DNA of 64,000 bases from CAWGYT01 sp963826795 (GTDB taxonomy: Bacteria; Planctomycetota; Planctomycetia; Pirellulales; Pirellulaceae), in assembly GCA_963826795.1 (NCBI GenBank), contig CAWGYT010000015.1, forward strand, positions 186,001-250,000, given 5' to 3'. How positions within the stretch are numbered: the stretch's first letter is position 1; each line of letters starts with the position of its first letter. Below are positions 31,572 through 45,879 of this stretch, piece after piece. A model generated the notes under the pieces. It ran no database searches, was not told the DNA's origin, and saw only the letters and a program-made list of their open reading frames with translations. A program made the translations under genes and the position numbers.

Positions 31572-31915
31572 TACTTGTTACTCAGCTGTTCTGAATCTTG
31601 AATGTTCCAAGCCGAATCAGATCGGTCAAAGACGTTTCCAAAATGCGAAATAAAGTCCCTGCGACGCGACCATGCAACCTCGCCCTGTGAAGCCACTTGC
31701 GACCTCGACAAGGCCTCCCGAGTCGCCCGGACCCCGTTGCCATGCAAGTGTCAAAAAGGCCTACTCCGGCCTCCAGTATGATCGAAAACTCCATCATTCA
31801 AACGGTTCGGGACGCCGTTTTCGGTAATTCACATCCGGGAAGATAACGGATTTTCCAGCTCCCTTATTTTCCGTGTCTCGGTCGGTTCACCGGGTATCTC
31901 ACCGGATTGGACCTT
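31572..31915. other. Intergenic region between two giant surface-protein genes
   Basis: 344 bp holding the promoter of the 1167-residue protein gene and the 3' end of the 4650-residue protein transcript. Apart from the weak terminator at 31753-31772 I see nothing recognisable. Confidence 0.4.
31753..31772 (-). terminator. Weak intrinsic terminator after the giant beta-helix protein gene
   Basis: On the minus strand AGGCC, a 6-nt loop and GGCCT are followed by a run of T. The stem is only 5 bp, and the site lies about 145 bp after the stop at 31916, so it is tentative. Confidence 0.35.
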
Positions 31916-34900
31916 TTACACCTCGTCGCTCCTCCACGATTGCGCGACATCCTGGGCCAAGTCGTCCAAAGCGGCATCCAGCGCCGCATCGAATGCGGTA
32001 TCCAGCGCGGCATCTCGATCGACGGTATAAAATTCCACCCCGTCAAACACGCTTGGGACGGACGTCAACTCATCAGGAATGACGGAACTGCGTCCCACTG
32101 GGTCCGCGTCTTCCGTTCCCAAAGCGAGCCATCCGGGGGAGCCTTCTGAAGACCACTCGGCAACCTGACGCATGCCGTCCTGCGCCAGAGCCGCGGCGAC
32201 GACCGACATTTGAGGCGCATCGTCATTGGGCAGCGCGACGAGCGGTTCACCTTCGGGTTCGGCCGAGGCGTTGAGCTGGTTGATGACCAGCAGCGCGTTG
32301 CGCGGCGAGGCGTACCCATCTCCGTCGACATCGACAAAGCCGATGGTGCTCGGCAAATCCGGAGCCACCGGCGGGTTGGGCAGCAATCCCGTCACGGGGT
32401 CACTGGCTCGACGGTTGTTCAGCTCGTTGATGACCAGCAACGCATCCAGTGGGACGACAACCCCGTCGGCATTGACATCCATCGCAATGAGAGTGTTGTG
32501 CCACGGCAACTGGTCCACGAAGTTGATTTCGTAGTCTTCCACTTCGCCGTTGAGCGCGATTCCGGTCGGCGCTAACCCGCCGTCTCGACTCAATCGGAAG
32601 CGGGCAAAACTCACCCCCTTGGGCGTCGTTTCGGGAATGGCAACATTGACCAGATTGACACCTGCCGAGACATCGCGGCTCAACAGGATCTTCTCGCCCG
32701 GATCATTCCAGTCGCCATCGAGGTTGAAATCCATCCAGGCGTCGATCTTGCCGGACTCGGACGCGACGATCCGAATTTGCGCGGTTTTTCCGGGCACAAG
32801 CGGGTCGAGGAACGTGACCCCGTCTTCGTCACTTCCGTCTCCGTCGGCGTTGGCGGATGGCTGCCCATTGGGTTCGGCATCGATCGTGGCGCCCAGGTGA
32901 AAGCCGGTATCGATGACATGGTTGGCCCCGTTGTTCAGCAGCAAGACGGGATACGGCGCCGGCGCGTCGCCAAAGTCCTGGTCCTCACCCCCGATCGCGA
33001 TCGTGAATGACGTCGTCCCCTGGGTTTGGTTCGGCTGCAAGCGGTTGGCCGCCAGGTCTCGGATTCCGTTGATCGAGTTGTCCAGGGTGACAACATACAC
33101 TCGCCCTGGCTCCCAAACTCCGGTCAAGGGAGTCAATCGGATCACACGGCCCGTCGCGTCGTAGCTGAAGATGTAGTCAATCCCCTCCAGCAGTTGTACT
33201 CCGTCTCGCGAGATCCGTACGGCATCCCGCGTCACGGTGCCGTTCGCGACGCCGGTGCCCGCCTGACGTCCGGTCTCGGTCACGCCGTCATTTAGCTGAA
33301 GATCGAAGGAACGGATGGACGAGTTATTCGTTTGCACGACGGTCAATGTCGGGTTCAGATCTGAACCGTTCGCATCGTTGTCGAGCGGATTCAGCAGGGC
33401 TGCCGTTGGGCCCAGGAAGTCGGCTCGATCCAAGGCACCTCGATCCTTGAAGACATTGCTGCCCAGGCCCGACGGCGTGTCGACACTGGGATCGTCCACG
33501 CGCAATTGGCCGGTCACATCCATCGCCGGAGCAAGAATCGGAGACACTGCGACCCCGAGTGGTTGGGAGACGAACACCAGGGCCGGCCGATCGCGCAGAG
33601 AGTCGATGGAACTGTCGATCGCCTTGGAGCCGGCCGCCAGATTGAAATTCCCTTCGTCGCGATTGACGAACAGGGCCTCGCTGGGCCCCAGCACGATCGG
33701 GAAATCTCCCAGTCCGACGTTGGAGTTGGCCGTATTGGTCTGGTACACATTTCCGCCGACGACGGTCGACTGTGACGTCGCATCGACGGAGATCCCAATG
33801 GTGAAGTTCGCCACAATGTTGTTCAGAATCGTGGGACTCACGTTCTGCTCGACCTGCACGCCGACGCCCAGGGGTCGGTTTTCTTGCAGCTCCGTCAGCT
33901 CGGTCGGTCGCCCGCCGACCAAGGTATTGTTGATGATCCGCCCAAAGGGTACGGAGGATTCGGGTTGACCGGCAGGCCGATCATCGCCGCTGTAGAGAAT
34001 CGCGCCGGCTCGGTTGTAAGAGATGACGTTATTCTTAACGACCACGCCCGGCGCCAAACGCTGCGTGTTCTCTTCGAACAGCAGACGAGGCGGTCCTTGG
34101 TGCGATGTATTGCCCGCTCCGCTACGCGGACCCGCGTCAATCAGCACGCCGAAGTTCGCCGAGTTACGGATCTGGTTCGATTGGATCAGAATCTGACCTT
34201 GATCGCGTTGGACGTTCTGGTCGCCAAAGCGATCGTCGTTCACGACCAGTTGGACCGCCTCGCGGAGGCTCCCCACTGCGATGTCGATCACATAAGCGCC
34301 TTGGTTGCCGGACGTCCCGCTGGCCAACTCAAGCGGATCGTAGTTCAGATTGCTGTAGCCACTGACGCCGACGTAATAGGACCCCGCGGCGGTCGCCGTG
34401 TACTCGAAATAGGGCTCGCGCGTCGCCGATTCGCCGGGAGCCGGCTGATCGTCGACAATCAGAAGTTCGCCGCCCGAGGCGTCGAACAAGCGAAGTACGG
34501 TATCGACGGGGATGTCGATGGAATCCACGTCGACGACCAAACGGTTGCCCACGCCCAATTCGACGCGAATCAGATCGACGTCCAATCCACCGCCGATCTG
34601 CGGGTTGTCGCCGATCCGACCTGTCCCGAGGAACCGCTGCGGTCCGTTGACGCGGATCTGGCTTTCCGTGGCATCGGCCAGGACGTCGTTCGATTCGCCC
34701 AGCTCGACATTCATCGCCACGAGGCCCGTGTCGACCACGGGATTGCCGAACAGGTCAATCCGGCTGCTGCCCTCGCGCGAAACGGCTCGCAGATCCACTT
34801 GCGACTGGACCTGGGGACTGTTGATCACGTTCTGGATCGCCTTGGCAACCTGAGCTGCGCTGTCGAGCGTGTTGACCACGACGGCGACGTGGCCCGGAGC

Positions 34901-37900
34901 CACGCCGTTACGCAAGGCCGCGTTGTCGTACTCGAGCACAACCGTGTTTTTGCCGTCGCCCACTCGGAATGTCATGCCGTCGGTCGCATCGGCACCCTTG
35001 GGGGCAATCAGGCTAACGGAGTTAGCCAGCCGATCGACCGGATCATAAGCCTCCGTGAGAATCAAGGTCGGAAGAGGATTCGGATCCCAGACGCCATAGA
35101 AGGACGAAGGCCGGAATTCAATCTGATAGTCGCCGGTCAGAATTTGATCCACGGGCAAATCGGCATCCGGTATTCGCGTAAAGCCATCGTTCACCGGCGC
35201 GGTCGTGTACATCGTCCCACGCTCCGCGAACCCGATCACGATATCGTCGATATAGACTCCTTCGAAGGCATTGTCGCGGCCTCGCAAGAAGCCTGGAAAG
35301 TCCGCATTGGTTGAGCCATCGAACTGCGTCGAGGCATCAAAGGCCCCGAACTGGTCGCCATCCAAACCGTTGAAGTCAAAGTCGGGATCTTCACCGGGCA
35401 AGGGGCTGACCAGCGGAAATCCGGTAACCGACAAACCGAGCGGGCCCGGGTCAATCACCTCGTGGCCGTACAAACGGATCACATCTCCATAGCCAGGAAT
35501 GCCGGCGGGATCGCCGCTGCCGTAGGCCGTCGCAATCGCTTCGCGAATCGCGAATGCCACTTCATCGTCACTCATGTTCGGATGCACGTAGACCGGGAAT
35601 CCAAAGCTGCCCGGGGCCCCATCGACCACGATTCGCGATTCGGGGCTTTGGGTCACGTTGACGACGTTCTGCAAGTTGAGACGGGCGCCATTCAGCTGGG
35701 TTGTCACCGGCGAATCCGTCCCGTAGATGCGCACTTGAAGCCGGTAATCACCGGTCGCGCCCCGCGGTCCGCTCCCTTGAATGAACGGGTCGTACGTGTT
35801 ATTGCCCCCGCCGCTGACTCCCACAAAATATGTTCCCGCACCGGGCGCGAAAAAGGTTGCGGATCCAGACGCGGAGCTCAGCAACTGGTCGCCGTCCAAG
35901 TTGAAGACTCGCAACTGTGAGCCGAATAACCCGTCCAGATTCGAGTTATCCGCCTGGACCCGGATGTCAACTTGTTGTCCACCCACAAGATTCATTTGAA
36001 TCATGTCGACGTCGCGACCGGTATTGTTGCCGAACAAGACGGGGTTGTCGCCGATTGTCCCTTTGGCAACCAGATAGCCTTCGGACAAGGTGGCCCGTGC
36101 CGGCTCAGGAATCGTGTCGTTCTGCTCACGTGTCAGATCGATCGCTTCGATTCCCTTGCCAAACCCCAGCAGGATCGCGTCCTCGAGTGCGCGAGCGACC
36201 TCCCCGGATGACATCGCATTATGGAAGGGAACTGGGATACTTCCGTCCGATACGCCGTCTCCCAGGTCCAGCTCAAGCGTCACGGGGGGATTTACGCCAT
36301 CGGTCAGCGTGAGCGTTTCTCCGTCACGCAGCCCGGATCCGTCGGCCGCGTTCAGCGTGAAGCCCAGGTCGAACTCGAATGCTTGCAACCCGAAGCCGAA
36401 ACCGAAACCGTCCTGCAAGAGGAACGTATCTCCGTCGTAGATTAAATTCCCATCGACGGCGCGAAGCTCATCACCACCCGTGAACGCATTCCCCATATCG
36501 AGCGAACCGGCCGTGTTGAAGTCGAAACGCAATCGCAATTCGTCCTCGCCACCGTAGGGCGAGAGATCGACGCGCACCTGCTGCCATCCCGCTCCGTCGA
36601 CGACTTCTTGGACGGCAAACGGCCCGTAATCGAATTCATCGTCCGTCGCCCCCGTGCCTCGGAAGCTGTTGTTCGTTGCCAGCAGCTGCCATTCGCCGTC
36701 GTCCGACGAGATGAATACGCGGAACGAATCCCGCATGAACGGAGGCGGGAAAGAATCGCCTTCGGCCTGTTCGGTGTCCAGGAAATAATTGAAGTACAGC
36801 GCCGGGCCATCTGACGAGTCATAGTCCTTCAGGCTGAAGGTGTTGGTCGTGATGCTGCCTTGTGCTCCACCCGGAAAATCGTAGGTATTGCGAATGCCCG
36901 GATCGAGCAGCCCCCCCCAGTTCCCCGGCGTGTTGGGAGGGTCCTCGAACCCGAAGTAGAGGCTTACGTTGGCCGCGTCGTTCTCGGCCAGCCGGCTGCC
37001 GTCGGGCGCGAGTTCGACGCCGTGGCCGTCGTCGGTGCGACGCATTTGCGTCACATGCCAGAGGTTGATGTCAAGCGTCGAGAAGGTAAAGCCGGTCGCA
37101 TTGAAGAGCCCCGTCGAGACGCTGGGCTGGCTGTTCATGAACACCGGTTGCAGGCGCCCCTGCAAATCGAACGCGTACATGTTGCCGAAGGCATCCATGC
37201 CGAATAAGATCTCCGCGAACCGGCCATCCTCCAGACTGTCCGGTCCCGGCGTCAACGACGTAAATTCGATCGGTTGACCGGTGGGATTCCCGAACGCATC
37301 CCGCCCCCCCGTCAACAGGTCGGTCGAGGTTTCAATGTAGTCGGCCACCGCGTTGTTCGTCCGCGGACCGAGGATCCGGTACAGACCACCACCGCCTTGT
37401 CCGAAGGCGTCCGGCCCCGTCACGCCGTAGATCGTGCCGCTGACCATCGCGAGACCCGTGAAATTGCCCCCCGGCGCCGTCCCGCCAATCCGCAACGGAT
37501 CATCGGCCGCGACGAAGAACGCGCCGTTCTGCATCACGATCGAGGCCCCGTTACTATTGGCGTTCAGCGGCGTGTCGGAATTGATCACTCCCGCAATTCG
37601 CCCGGCCAGGTCGGCTCCGCTATCCCAGGCTTCGAACGGCACGCCGAAGAATCCTGGCGTGACACTCCCGTCCGCGGCCGGATTCACCTGGAAGATGCCC
37701 CGCGCGATCAGCTGCGGAAAACTGCCGACGACAGCATTGCTGAAGTTGATCCGGTTCCCCTCGGCCCCTGCGCCGGGAATCGCGTTGGCAATCCCGAGAC
37801 CAAAGTCCGCGAAGCTGGCGTTCTCTTCGGTCGGAATCAGGCTGGCCGCGCCGCCGGGCAGACCTTGAATCGCGATCCCCGTCGCGGTGGTGCGCACTCC

Positions 37901-40900
37901 CACGGTCGCCGACTCGCCCCGCAGCGAGATTCGGTTCGAGTTCGGCAGGAGCGACGCCTCGACATTGAAGTTCCCGACCGAGTTGATGCTGTTGATGATG
38001 GTGTTGACGAGTTGGTCCTGATCCATTCCCGAGTTGAAAGGGATCGCGACGCGGCCGGCGGCAAGAGGCCCACCCGTGCCGTCGTCAAATTCGAAAATCC
38101 GGGTCACGCTCGGCGTCTGATTGTCGGTGATCGTGATCTGCTGACCATCCACAAAGGCGTTCCCGTTGAGCGCCTCGACGACAATCACCGAACCCGTATC
38201 GAATTCGTAGGCGTTTCCGTCCAGAAGGAACGTGTCCCCGTCGCGAACAAAAATCCCTGCGCCGGATTGTATTGATAGGTGACTTCCGGTCCCGAATTCA
38301 GTTCAAAGTTCAGCAGGTTCCCGGCCCCGTCGTCGATCGAGAACTGCTGACCGTCGACGATCCGTGGCACGGTGCCGCCGGAAGCGTTGATCTCGGTGAC
38401 CTCGGACGTGATCAGCGCCGTGTTGCCCAGCCCGATGGGATCCACCGTCGTGTTCAATTGGCCACGCTCGCGAATCTGGGTCCCGCCCCCTTGCAGTCGG
38501 GCGACGTCCTCACGATCCGCCGGATCCGGCGGCATGATGCTGAACGCCGCTCCGTTGTCGATGTTGAACTCGTACAGCAAATTGGTGGTTGGCCCTTGCA
38601 CACCCAGGGGCGCCAACAGCCCGCGGTTGCCGATCGCAAACCCGCGAATCGCGCTATCCAGCGGTCCGAAGGTGATTCCCTGGAACAACACCCCGTCATC
38701 CGTATCGAGCACGGTCCCGGGGTTCGCGGGATCTTCTTGAAACGTCTGAATTCCGTCGTCACCCGAATTCGTGCTGAGCGCCTGAGTCGCCAGGCTTTGC
38801 GGGTCGATGAGATGATAGTTGCCGATGTTGCCATTGTCCGGATTCTGCTCGGTGACCGAAAAGCCATAGATGTTTCCGTCCGGGCGGATCGCGATATCTT
38901 CCACGTTGGCGGTGAAGATCCCGACCACATTTTCCAATTCACCGGTGTAAGGATCGATCGTGATCAACCGAGACTGATCCAGTCCCGAGTCGGTCGTCAC
39001 GAACATCGTGACGTCGCTCAGGTTAAACGGCGTGTTGCTCGGCCGGGAAACGTAGAGCGAGGGATCGGTTTGCCCCGGCGCCGGCTGCCGACTTACTCCG
39101 CGGGCTCCCTCCAGCGCGACGCCAGCGCCAAAGTCCGTGCTGAAGCGAGCCGTCACGCCGGGCGGGCCATTGATCCCGATGGCCGTTTGAATTCGAAACG
39201 CCACTTGGGCCGCTGTGTCGCCGGGCACAAAGTCCGGGTCAAACTCCCCGAAGAGACCGTAGAGCAGCCCGCCAACCGGTCCGCCGTCGAAGGGAATCGG
39301 CACATTGAGACCGCGGACGCGACCGTCGTTGTCGAACTCGTATGTCACGGAATTGCCTGCCTGGTCCGTGACCGTAAACATCTCCCCATCCGAGATTTCA
39401 TCGCCGTCGGCCGGAACCAGACTGTATTCCTCGGTGAACAGCAGCGGCACCACGGGGTCTTCGGCGATGTTCGAACCGCCCGAGAATCCGACGCGGTCTT
39501 CCGCGATGCGAATCAGTGAGTTGACCGGCTCGCCACGGATTGCGGGATCGTCCAGCGCGTCCACGCGATAGGTCTGCGACACAACCGCCATGTAGTACGT
39601 GCCTTCCTGCAGCTGGACCGTCCCCAGAAAAGGATCTCGGGATCCACCGCTTCCGGCGGAAAGGTCCGTGAGCGCATCGCTGCCCGAAGGAGCGAACTGA
39701 TCGTCCTGGATGCTGGAGTCGAGACTGCTGTAGATCAGCTGTCCGGCGGCGTTGAACAAGTAAATCGAGGTGTTCGGCCGTCCCAAGCCATCGGTGTAGT
39801 CCACATCGATGGTGAAGGGAGCATAAAACGGCAATCCGCCGCGTGACACATCATCCAGGCGGACCTCGAACTCATACCAGTCCAGGTCGTCGCGGTCCGA
39901 GATCGATCCGACCAGCGTGACGCTCCCTCGGTCGGACGAGAGAATATTGCCCAGGTTCTGTGCGGTGGCCCGGGTCTGATTGTCACCATCAACCTCGGTC
40001 AGCTCTCCCAACAGGGGCGAATGGGCGGGCTGTCCGAGAATCTGAATCCCGTTGACGGCATTCCGGATATCGGCGAACTGCACGGTCGAGCCGGGTACCT
40101 CGTCCAACTCCTGAAGTCGGATCTGCAACTGATAACCGCCTTGCGTCAAACCACCCGCCACATTGGCCGCCAGCTCGTCGCTCGAACTGCGGACGCGCAC
40201 GTGGTACGTGTTCGAGGCCCCGGGTGATCCCGGCAGCGTGAGCCGCATCCCGGCATCGTGCAGATTCGTCGAATACAAATCCTGGCCCAGGAAGACCGAT
40301 CGATTCATCGACTGGGCCGGTCCGAATAGAGCTGCCGTTCCCGCCTTTTCGGCTTGCGAGTTGTCCGAGCGGGCAATCACGACACCGTTGGCGTCGACCA
40401 ATTCCACGACAGAATCCAGCCAGCTGGAGGTGCGATCGAGATCCAACCAGACCTCGGTACCACCCCGAGCACGGAAGCTGTAGACATCGACGTCGGACCG
40501 ATCGTTCAGGTAGCCATGGACCTCGAAGCCGAGTCGCTGATTGTCGTCTCCGGCCTTGGCATTCGGAGCCAATTCGCCGAGGAACTGAGCCGTGCTCGGC
40601 AAGCCGTTGACGCCGGGCAAGCTGGCGTCCGCCGGCTCTCGTTCCGTGGCCACGTCAACGTTTCGGTCGTGGCTGTACTCGTCCAAGAGCAAACCGCGCC
40701 AGTCGCCCGCAAATGACGTCGGGTCGCGTGGGATCAACTGGACAAAGGACGTCATGATCGCGACCCGCGCCCCGCCGTTGGTATCCCAGGCAAAGGCCGT
40801 CGCCGCGTCCGCGGGACCATAAACTCGGCCCAGATCCGGATCGTCGATCGGCAGGAGACTCACCTGGTCAATATTGCCCGGCACCGAATATCCCGAACCC

Positions 40901-43900
40901 GGGCCCACAATCGCGGCTCCCAAATCCGCGGCGAGGTCCGACGCCCAGCCGGCGAAGCTCGCGTTTTGATAGTCGTCACCGCGATCGAGGATTCCACCAT
41001 GTCCGAAGCCGATCCGCTCGGCGTCGTCCAACACAAAGGCGCGGAAATCCGTCGTGCCCGGTGTGCCGCGGCTCAGCAGAATATCGCCGCCGGCGCCGAG
41101 GATCGCGGGGTCGAAGAAGTTGACGAGCCGCAGATTTCCCAGCGGATCGTCACTCGAAAAGACAACCTTGTTGAAGAGCGTCGGGTTGCCGTTCTCGAAA
41201 TAGGTCTCGACCCGCCAGCGAATTTCCTGCGGATCGTCCGTTGGCCCGACCACGAAATTGCCCTCGCTGGCCACCACGTCGTTGGCAATCAGCGTGGGCG
41301 GCAGCGTGATCGTGGTCGCGGCGAGGTTGATCGCTCCTCCATCCCGCCCGACGTCCACATAGTTGATGAATTGGCCGAAGAAGTTCTGATTCTGCAGCAC
41401 CGCGTTCTGGGCCTGCACGGTCACTCCGCTCGTGATCACCTGACCGCCGGCGATCGGATCGGCAGAAAAGGCACCGGGTGAGGTCACGATCACGTCGTTG
41501 TCAATCAAGGTGCCGTTGTTGATTTCGGGTCCCGTGGGAAGGCTGTCTCCGGGATCCAAACGGTCTCCGTTGCCATCGGTATCCGTTTGCACGCGGCCTT
41601 GGGGATCGAAACCGGCGCCGATCGAGTCGTCCCGCAAGGAAGTCATCACCACCGGGAAGCCCGGCTGCCCGACGACCTGCAAACGGCCCCCAATCCGATC
41701 GTTGTTATCCAGGGGATTCCCACCGGCCGTCAGTCCCGCGTTCTCGCCATTGAACTTCACGACCAGGCTGCCTGTGGCGCTGCTTTCCAGCCGCAGGCCT
41801 CCGAGGGTGTGGAAGTCGGGCACGATGATTTCTTCGAAGACCACGTGCACCACGTCGGTGTCGTCCCACACACTCTCGTTGTTGATGATCTCGCCCCGAA
41901 CCACCATCCCATTCAATGCGTTGCCGCCGATGAGGTTGTCGCGAATCAGAGCGCCTTGGTTGTCGCCATACGCCTCGACGCGATCGATACCGCCCGTGGA
42001 ACGACCGTGATCGACCACCAAGTCGCTGCTGAGCGCCCCCGGATTCGTGTTGAGCGCCGGACCCAAGCCATCTCGGATCGTGTTGCCGACAATAATCGGC
42101 TGGGCCGCTCGGATAAAAATCGTACCCGGCGCGTTGAAGCCCCGCCCGAATCGCTCGACCGGAGCCTGTCCCCCGGTCCCGTCGGCGTTTTGGGAGAACG
42201 TCGAGTTCGTGATGCGCGCTTCGGCTTGATGAATCTCGATCGCGTTAAAGCCGGTGAAGCTCCCTTCCACCGTCGTCACGCCTCCCGCGAACTGGACGTT
42301 GGCGTGATCGAGACTCAGCTTGCTCATCGCACTCGCATAAATCCCGCCCCAGTCCCCCGGCCGCGGAACCGTACGCCCCGCGTCGCTGCGCGTGTCGAAC
42401 GTGCCGCCTGCGCCGTAGCGATCATCTCGCAGCGACGTAAAGACGACTTCAAACCCGTCGCGTCCCTCGGCGATCAGCTGCCCACCAAGCGAAACGTCGA
42501 GGTGCGATCCATCCAGTTTGACAATCGTGCCGGGGTCGATGGCAAGCCGCGCGTCGAGGCGTGCCGAGAGGTCCAGCTGCTGTTCGTCCAGCAACGCGCC
42601 ACCCGCCAGACTGCCGTTGTCCGTGTAGTTGTTCACCGAGAGCGCCGTTTCGGCAACCAACCGGTAGGGACCCTCGCCGGCGCTGGTACTGCGATAGATC
42701 CGGCGAGCGACTGCGTCCTGAAACGTCAGAGGCAGATCCCTCAACACGATCGTGCCTTGCACGCCTCGGCCCAAGACTGACAGCGGCAGCGTGGCGGCGG
42801 AGGGCGTTGTTTCGGTTCCGTCCGCCAGAACGAAAGTGAATCGATACGAATAATCGCCGCTGCCCAGCGAACCGCCCGCCGACGGACTCACGAGGACCGC
42901 CGAGATATCCGGGGCCCGCGAGGCATTTTGGATCGGTCCACCTGGCGTCCCCTGGATCACCAAATTCTCGCTGACGACGTGGACAATGTCCGTGTCGTCC
43001 CAACGCCCCGAGACGGTCATTGGGCGGAGGTTGTTTCCGGCCGGCGTCGCGATTCGGATGAAAAGCCCGTTGAGCGAGTTGTTGGTGAGCGAATTGGCGT
43101 GAATGTCGGGACCAACGCGAACGTAATCCGACGTAAACGGCGCGGCCTGATACGACGGGGCGTGAAAATTCGTCTCGGCGAAACTGTTCGGGTCGGCCGA
43201 CATCGCCGCGTCGGCACTCTGCGTGATTCGGTTGAAACTCACCGTCGGCCGGGCTTCGATCATCTGGATCGGCGTCACGATCTGTTGGATCGACTCGATC
43301 ACGACCTCGCCGCCACCATAGCGGAAATCCGCGTGGTTCACATAGTCCAAGAAAATGGCTTCCTCTTCGTAAACAAACCTTCCCTCGGACAAATCCACAT
43401 CCTGCCGAAACATCAGGCCGCCCCAATCGCCCGGACTGGGAGTGGTCGGCAAGGGATTGGTATCGGCACCCGTCGACTCGTCGTTAATCGACGTAAAGAT
43501 GACGCGCCGTCCGGGGATTCCGAGCACTTGCAGGGCCGTCGCGCTGCGATCGACGCGCGGCGTCGAACTACCGACGCCGACTCGCGCACGGCGCAGCTTG
43601 AAAATCGCCCCCGCGTCAACCATCACCGTCACGCCCAACGGGACTTCCAGCGTCGACCCGTCCGCCAGCGGACGGCTTAATCGATCAAAGCCGATCTCGT
43701 AGGCCAGGTTGTCGCCCAACGTGGCAAGATTCTGGTCGGCTCCGCCGTTGCCAACGATTCGGACCACGTCGCCAGGCCGCGCGGCCGCCAGCGCCAGTTG
43801 CACGTTGTTAAAGGGAGCGGCCAAACTGCCCGCTCCGCCTCCCGGTGCCGCCTTGTCGACGATCAACGTTCGAGTTGGTGCCTGCGCTCGGAACCAGAAG

Positions 43901-45879
43901 TTGTGCACCCCGCCGGGCAAGCCGTCGGCATCCCCATCCAACGCCGTCCCGGTCGCGTCCACCAAGAAATTGTCGACCTCCGGACGGAAATCTAAACGCA
44001 GGTCATACCGTCCTTCCGTACGCCCGCCCAGTCCGCTGTCCGACGTCGCCGGATCGTACTGGGAATTGCCGCTCGCACTGACCCCGACAAAGTACGTGCC
44101 CGGTGTCAGCGCAAGTTGAATCGACGAGTCGTTGCTGAAGTAATCGTCGTTGCGGGCGATCAGGATGCGATTGCCCGCGTCGTCCTCGCGGTACAGATTC
44201 AGCACCGTATCGAGGAAACTGACGTCCTGCAGACGCTCGGCCATCGTCTCCGCCGTGAACAAGCCCGCGTCCGCCAGTTCGAAACGGTACATGTCAATGT
44301 CACGACCCTCGGGTCGGAACAGATGCTGAGCATGGACGATGTCGTTGTCGCCGGGAAACATCGGCTCCGGCGTGTAACCCGGGATGAACTGATTGCTGCC
44401 CACCGTTCCCGGAGGCAGATCGTCGGCGAACGACGTGCCGAACAGGTAGGTGACCAGCCCCATCGCGGTATCGAACCACGAGCCGCCATACGAGTCCTCC
44501 AGCAGCTCGGCGGCATCCACGATCGCCGTGGGGACCAAGCCCAGGACCGGATCGACCACGGTGCCCGCGATCCCCTCGAACCCGCCCGGACCGTCGCCGG
44601 CCGTCGGATCGACCGCACGCATGTCGCCCGTCGCGATGCTATAAAAGCTGATCCCGGCATCCACCAGATCCGGCAGCGTCGTCTCGTCGACCTCAAAGAA
44701 CTGCGCTCCAATGTACTGCCCGTACAGCGCAAAAATTTCGCGAGTTCGCTGCCGTTGCTGCTCAGTAATCAAGTTCCGCAAGGGAACGCCCGAAGGCGCG
44801 TAGCCGTAGACATCGCGAAACACGAACCCGATCGTGGAAACACCCGGCTCGTCATCCTGCGTCGGAACCCGCGTTCCGTCAGGAAGAATCCTGTCCGGAA
44901 TGTGTTGGTTGTCAGATTCCAAGGGCAGATCACGGTGCCCCGGATCGTTGTTACCACCGGGGAAACTGAGCGGATAAAGGTCGGGGTCCGTGATCTCGGC
45001 GCCCACGATCTGGCTGCGCCCGAGCGTCCCTAAATCGACCGACGTCGCGAAACTCGAACCCGCGTCTCCGGGAAGATTGGCCCGCACCGGTGGCAGCGGA
45101 GCGGCTTCGTCCGTCCCGATTCGAAGACGATACGTGCCCGGTCCCGTCGCGAGCTGATCCAGCGGCGCCGAAAAAGTCAGCACCGCGCGGTCACTCCCGG
45201 CGTCATACTGCACCGCGATCGGCCGATGCACCGGTCCATCGTCCGTGTTGGTCGCGGTATCGCCCGTGAAGATCAGTTGATAGAAACGAGGATCCTGGGC
45301 CGCCGCGACGTTCAAATCGTCGTTGTTGAAGTACACCACGATCTGGTTCCGCGCCTGCGTCAATTGGCCATTGACACGCGTGATCGGTTGCGGAACCACC
45401 GAAATCACCTGCGCCCCCAAATCCAACTCGAATTGCAACGCCTCACCGTACGCGTCAATTCGATACACGTCGTCCGGCAGCGTTTCCGCGAACCGGACAA
45501 TCGCCTCGTTCGGGTTGTCGCCCAAGCCGATAAAGCCCGGCCGAATGATCACGTCGCTCGCGTTGCCGAACTGTCCGTCGAAACCGCTCCGCGTAATCTG
45601 AATGTTCGCGGCCAGCGTGGCCGGATCCAGACCAGGGGGCGTCTCGTCGAAACGAAACGTGAGCTGAGTCGGAGCACGGTCGAGGACTTGTCCGTCTTCC
45701 AACAAGTCGCCGTCATTCGGCTGAATCCCGATCAGCTGCGCCAACAGTTGGCGAGGCTCCAGCGACTCAAGCTGCAATCCGCGCCGTGGCCGAATCGCCC
45801 CCGAACCCATGGAAGATCGTCCCTGGCCCAAACGGCGACGGGCACGCGAAGTGAAGTACCCTGGGGACCCAAATGCCAT
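31916..45879 (-). CDS. Giant surface protein of about 4650 residues with PPC, beta-helix, GEVED and dockerin modules, one frameshift
   Basis: Start ATG 45879. The N-terminus has LQLESLEPRQLLAQLIG, a canonical LEPR-xLL motif, then an Ig-like domain (TFRFDETPPGLDPATLAANI). Next is a protease-like segment without its HExxH site, then PPC-type domains (DIDMYRFELADAG, GTYFVGVSASGNSQYDP) and long right-handed beta-helix stretches (NNSLNGLFIRIATP, WDDTDIVHVV). In the second part are more PPC repeats, a GEVED domain (DFGDAPAPYPVLLLNNGANH) and a C-terminal dockerin pair (VPLDALLVINELN, SPRNALLVINQLN). The frame breaks near 38255 beside a GGGATTTTT run; adding one base gives a continuous AQGIFVRDGDTFLLDG. 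Both halves have matching composition and modules, so this is one gene of about 14 kb. Confidence 0.88.
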
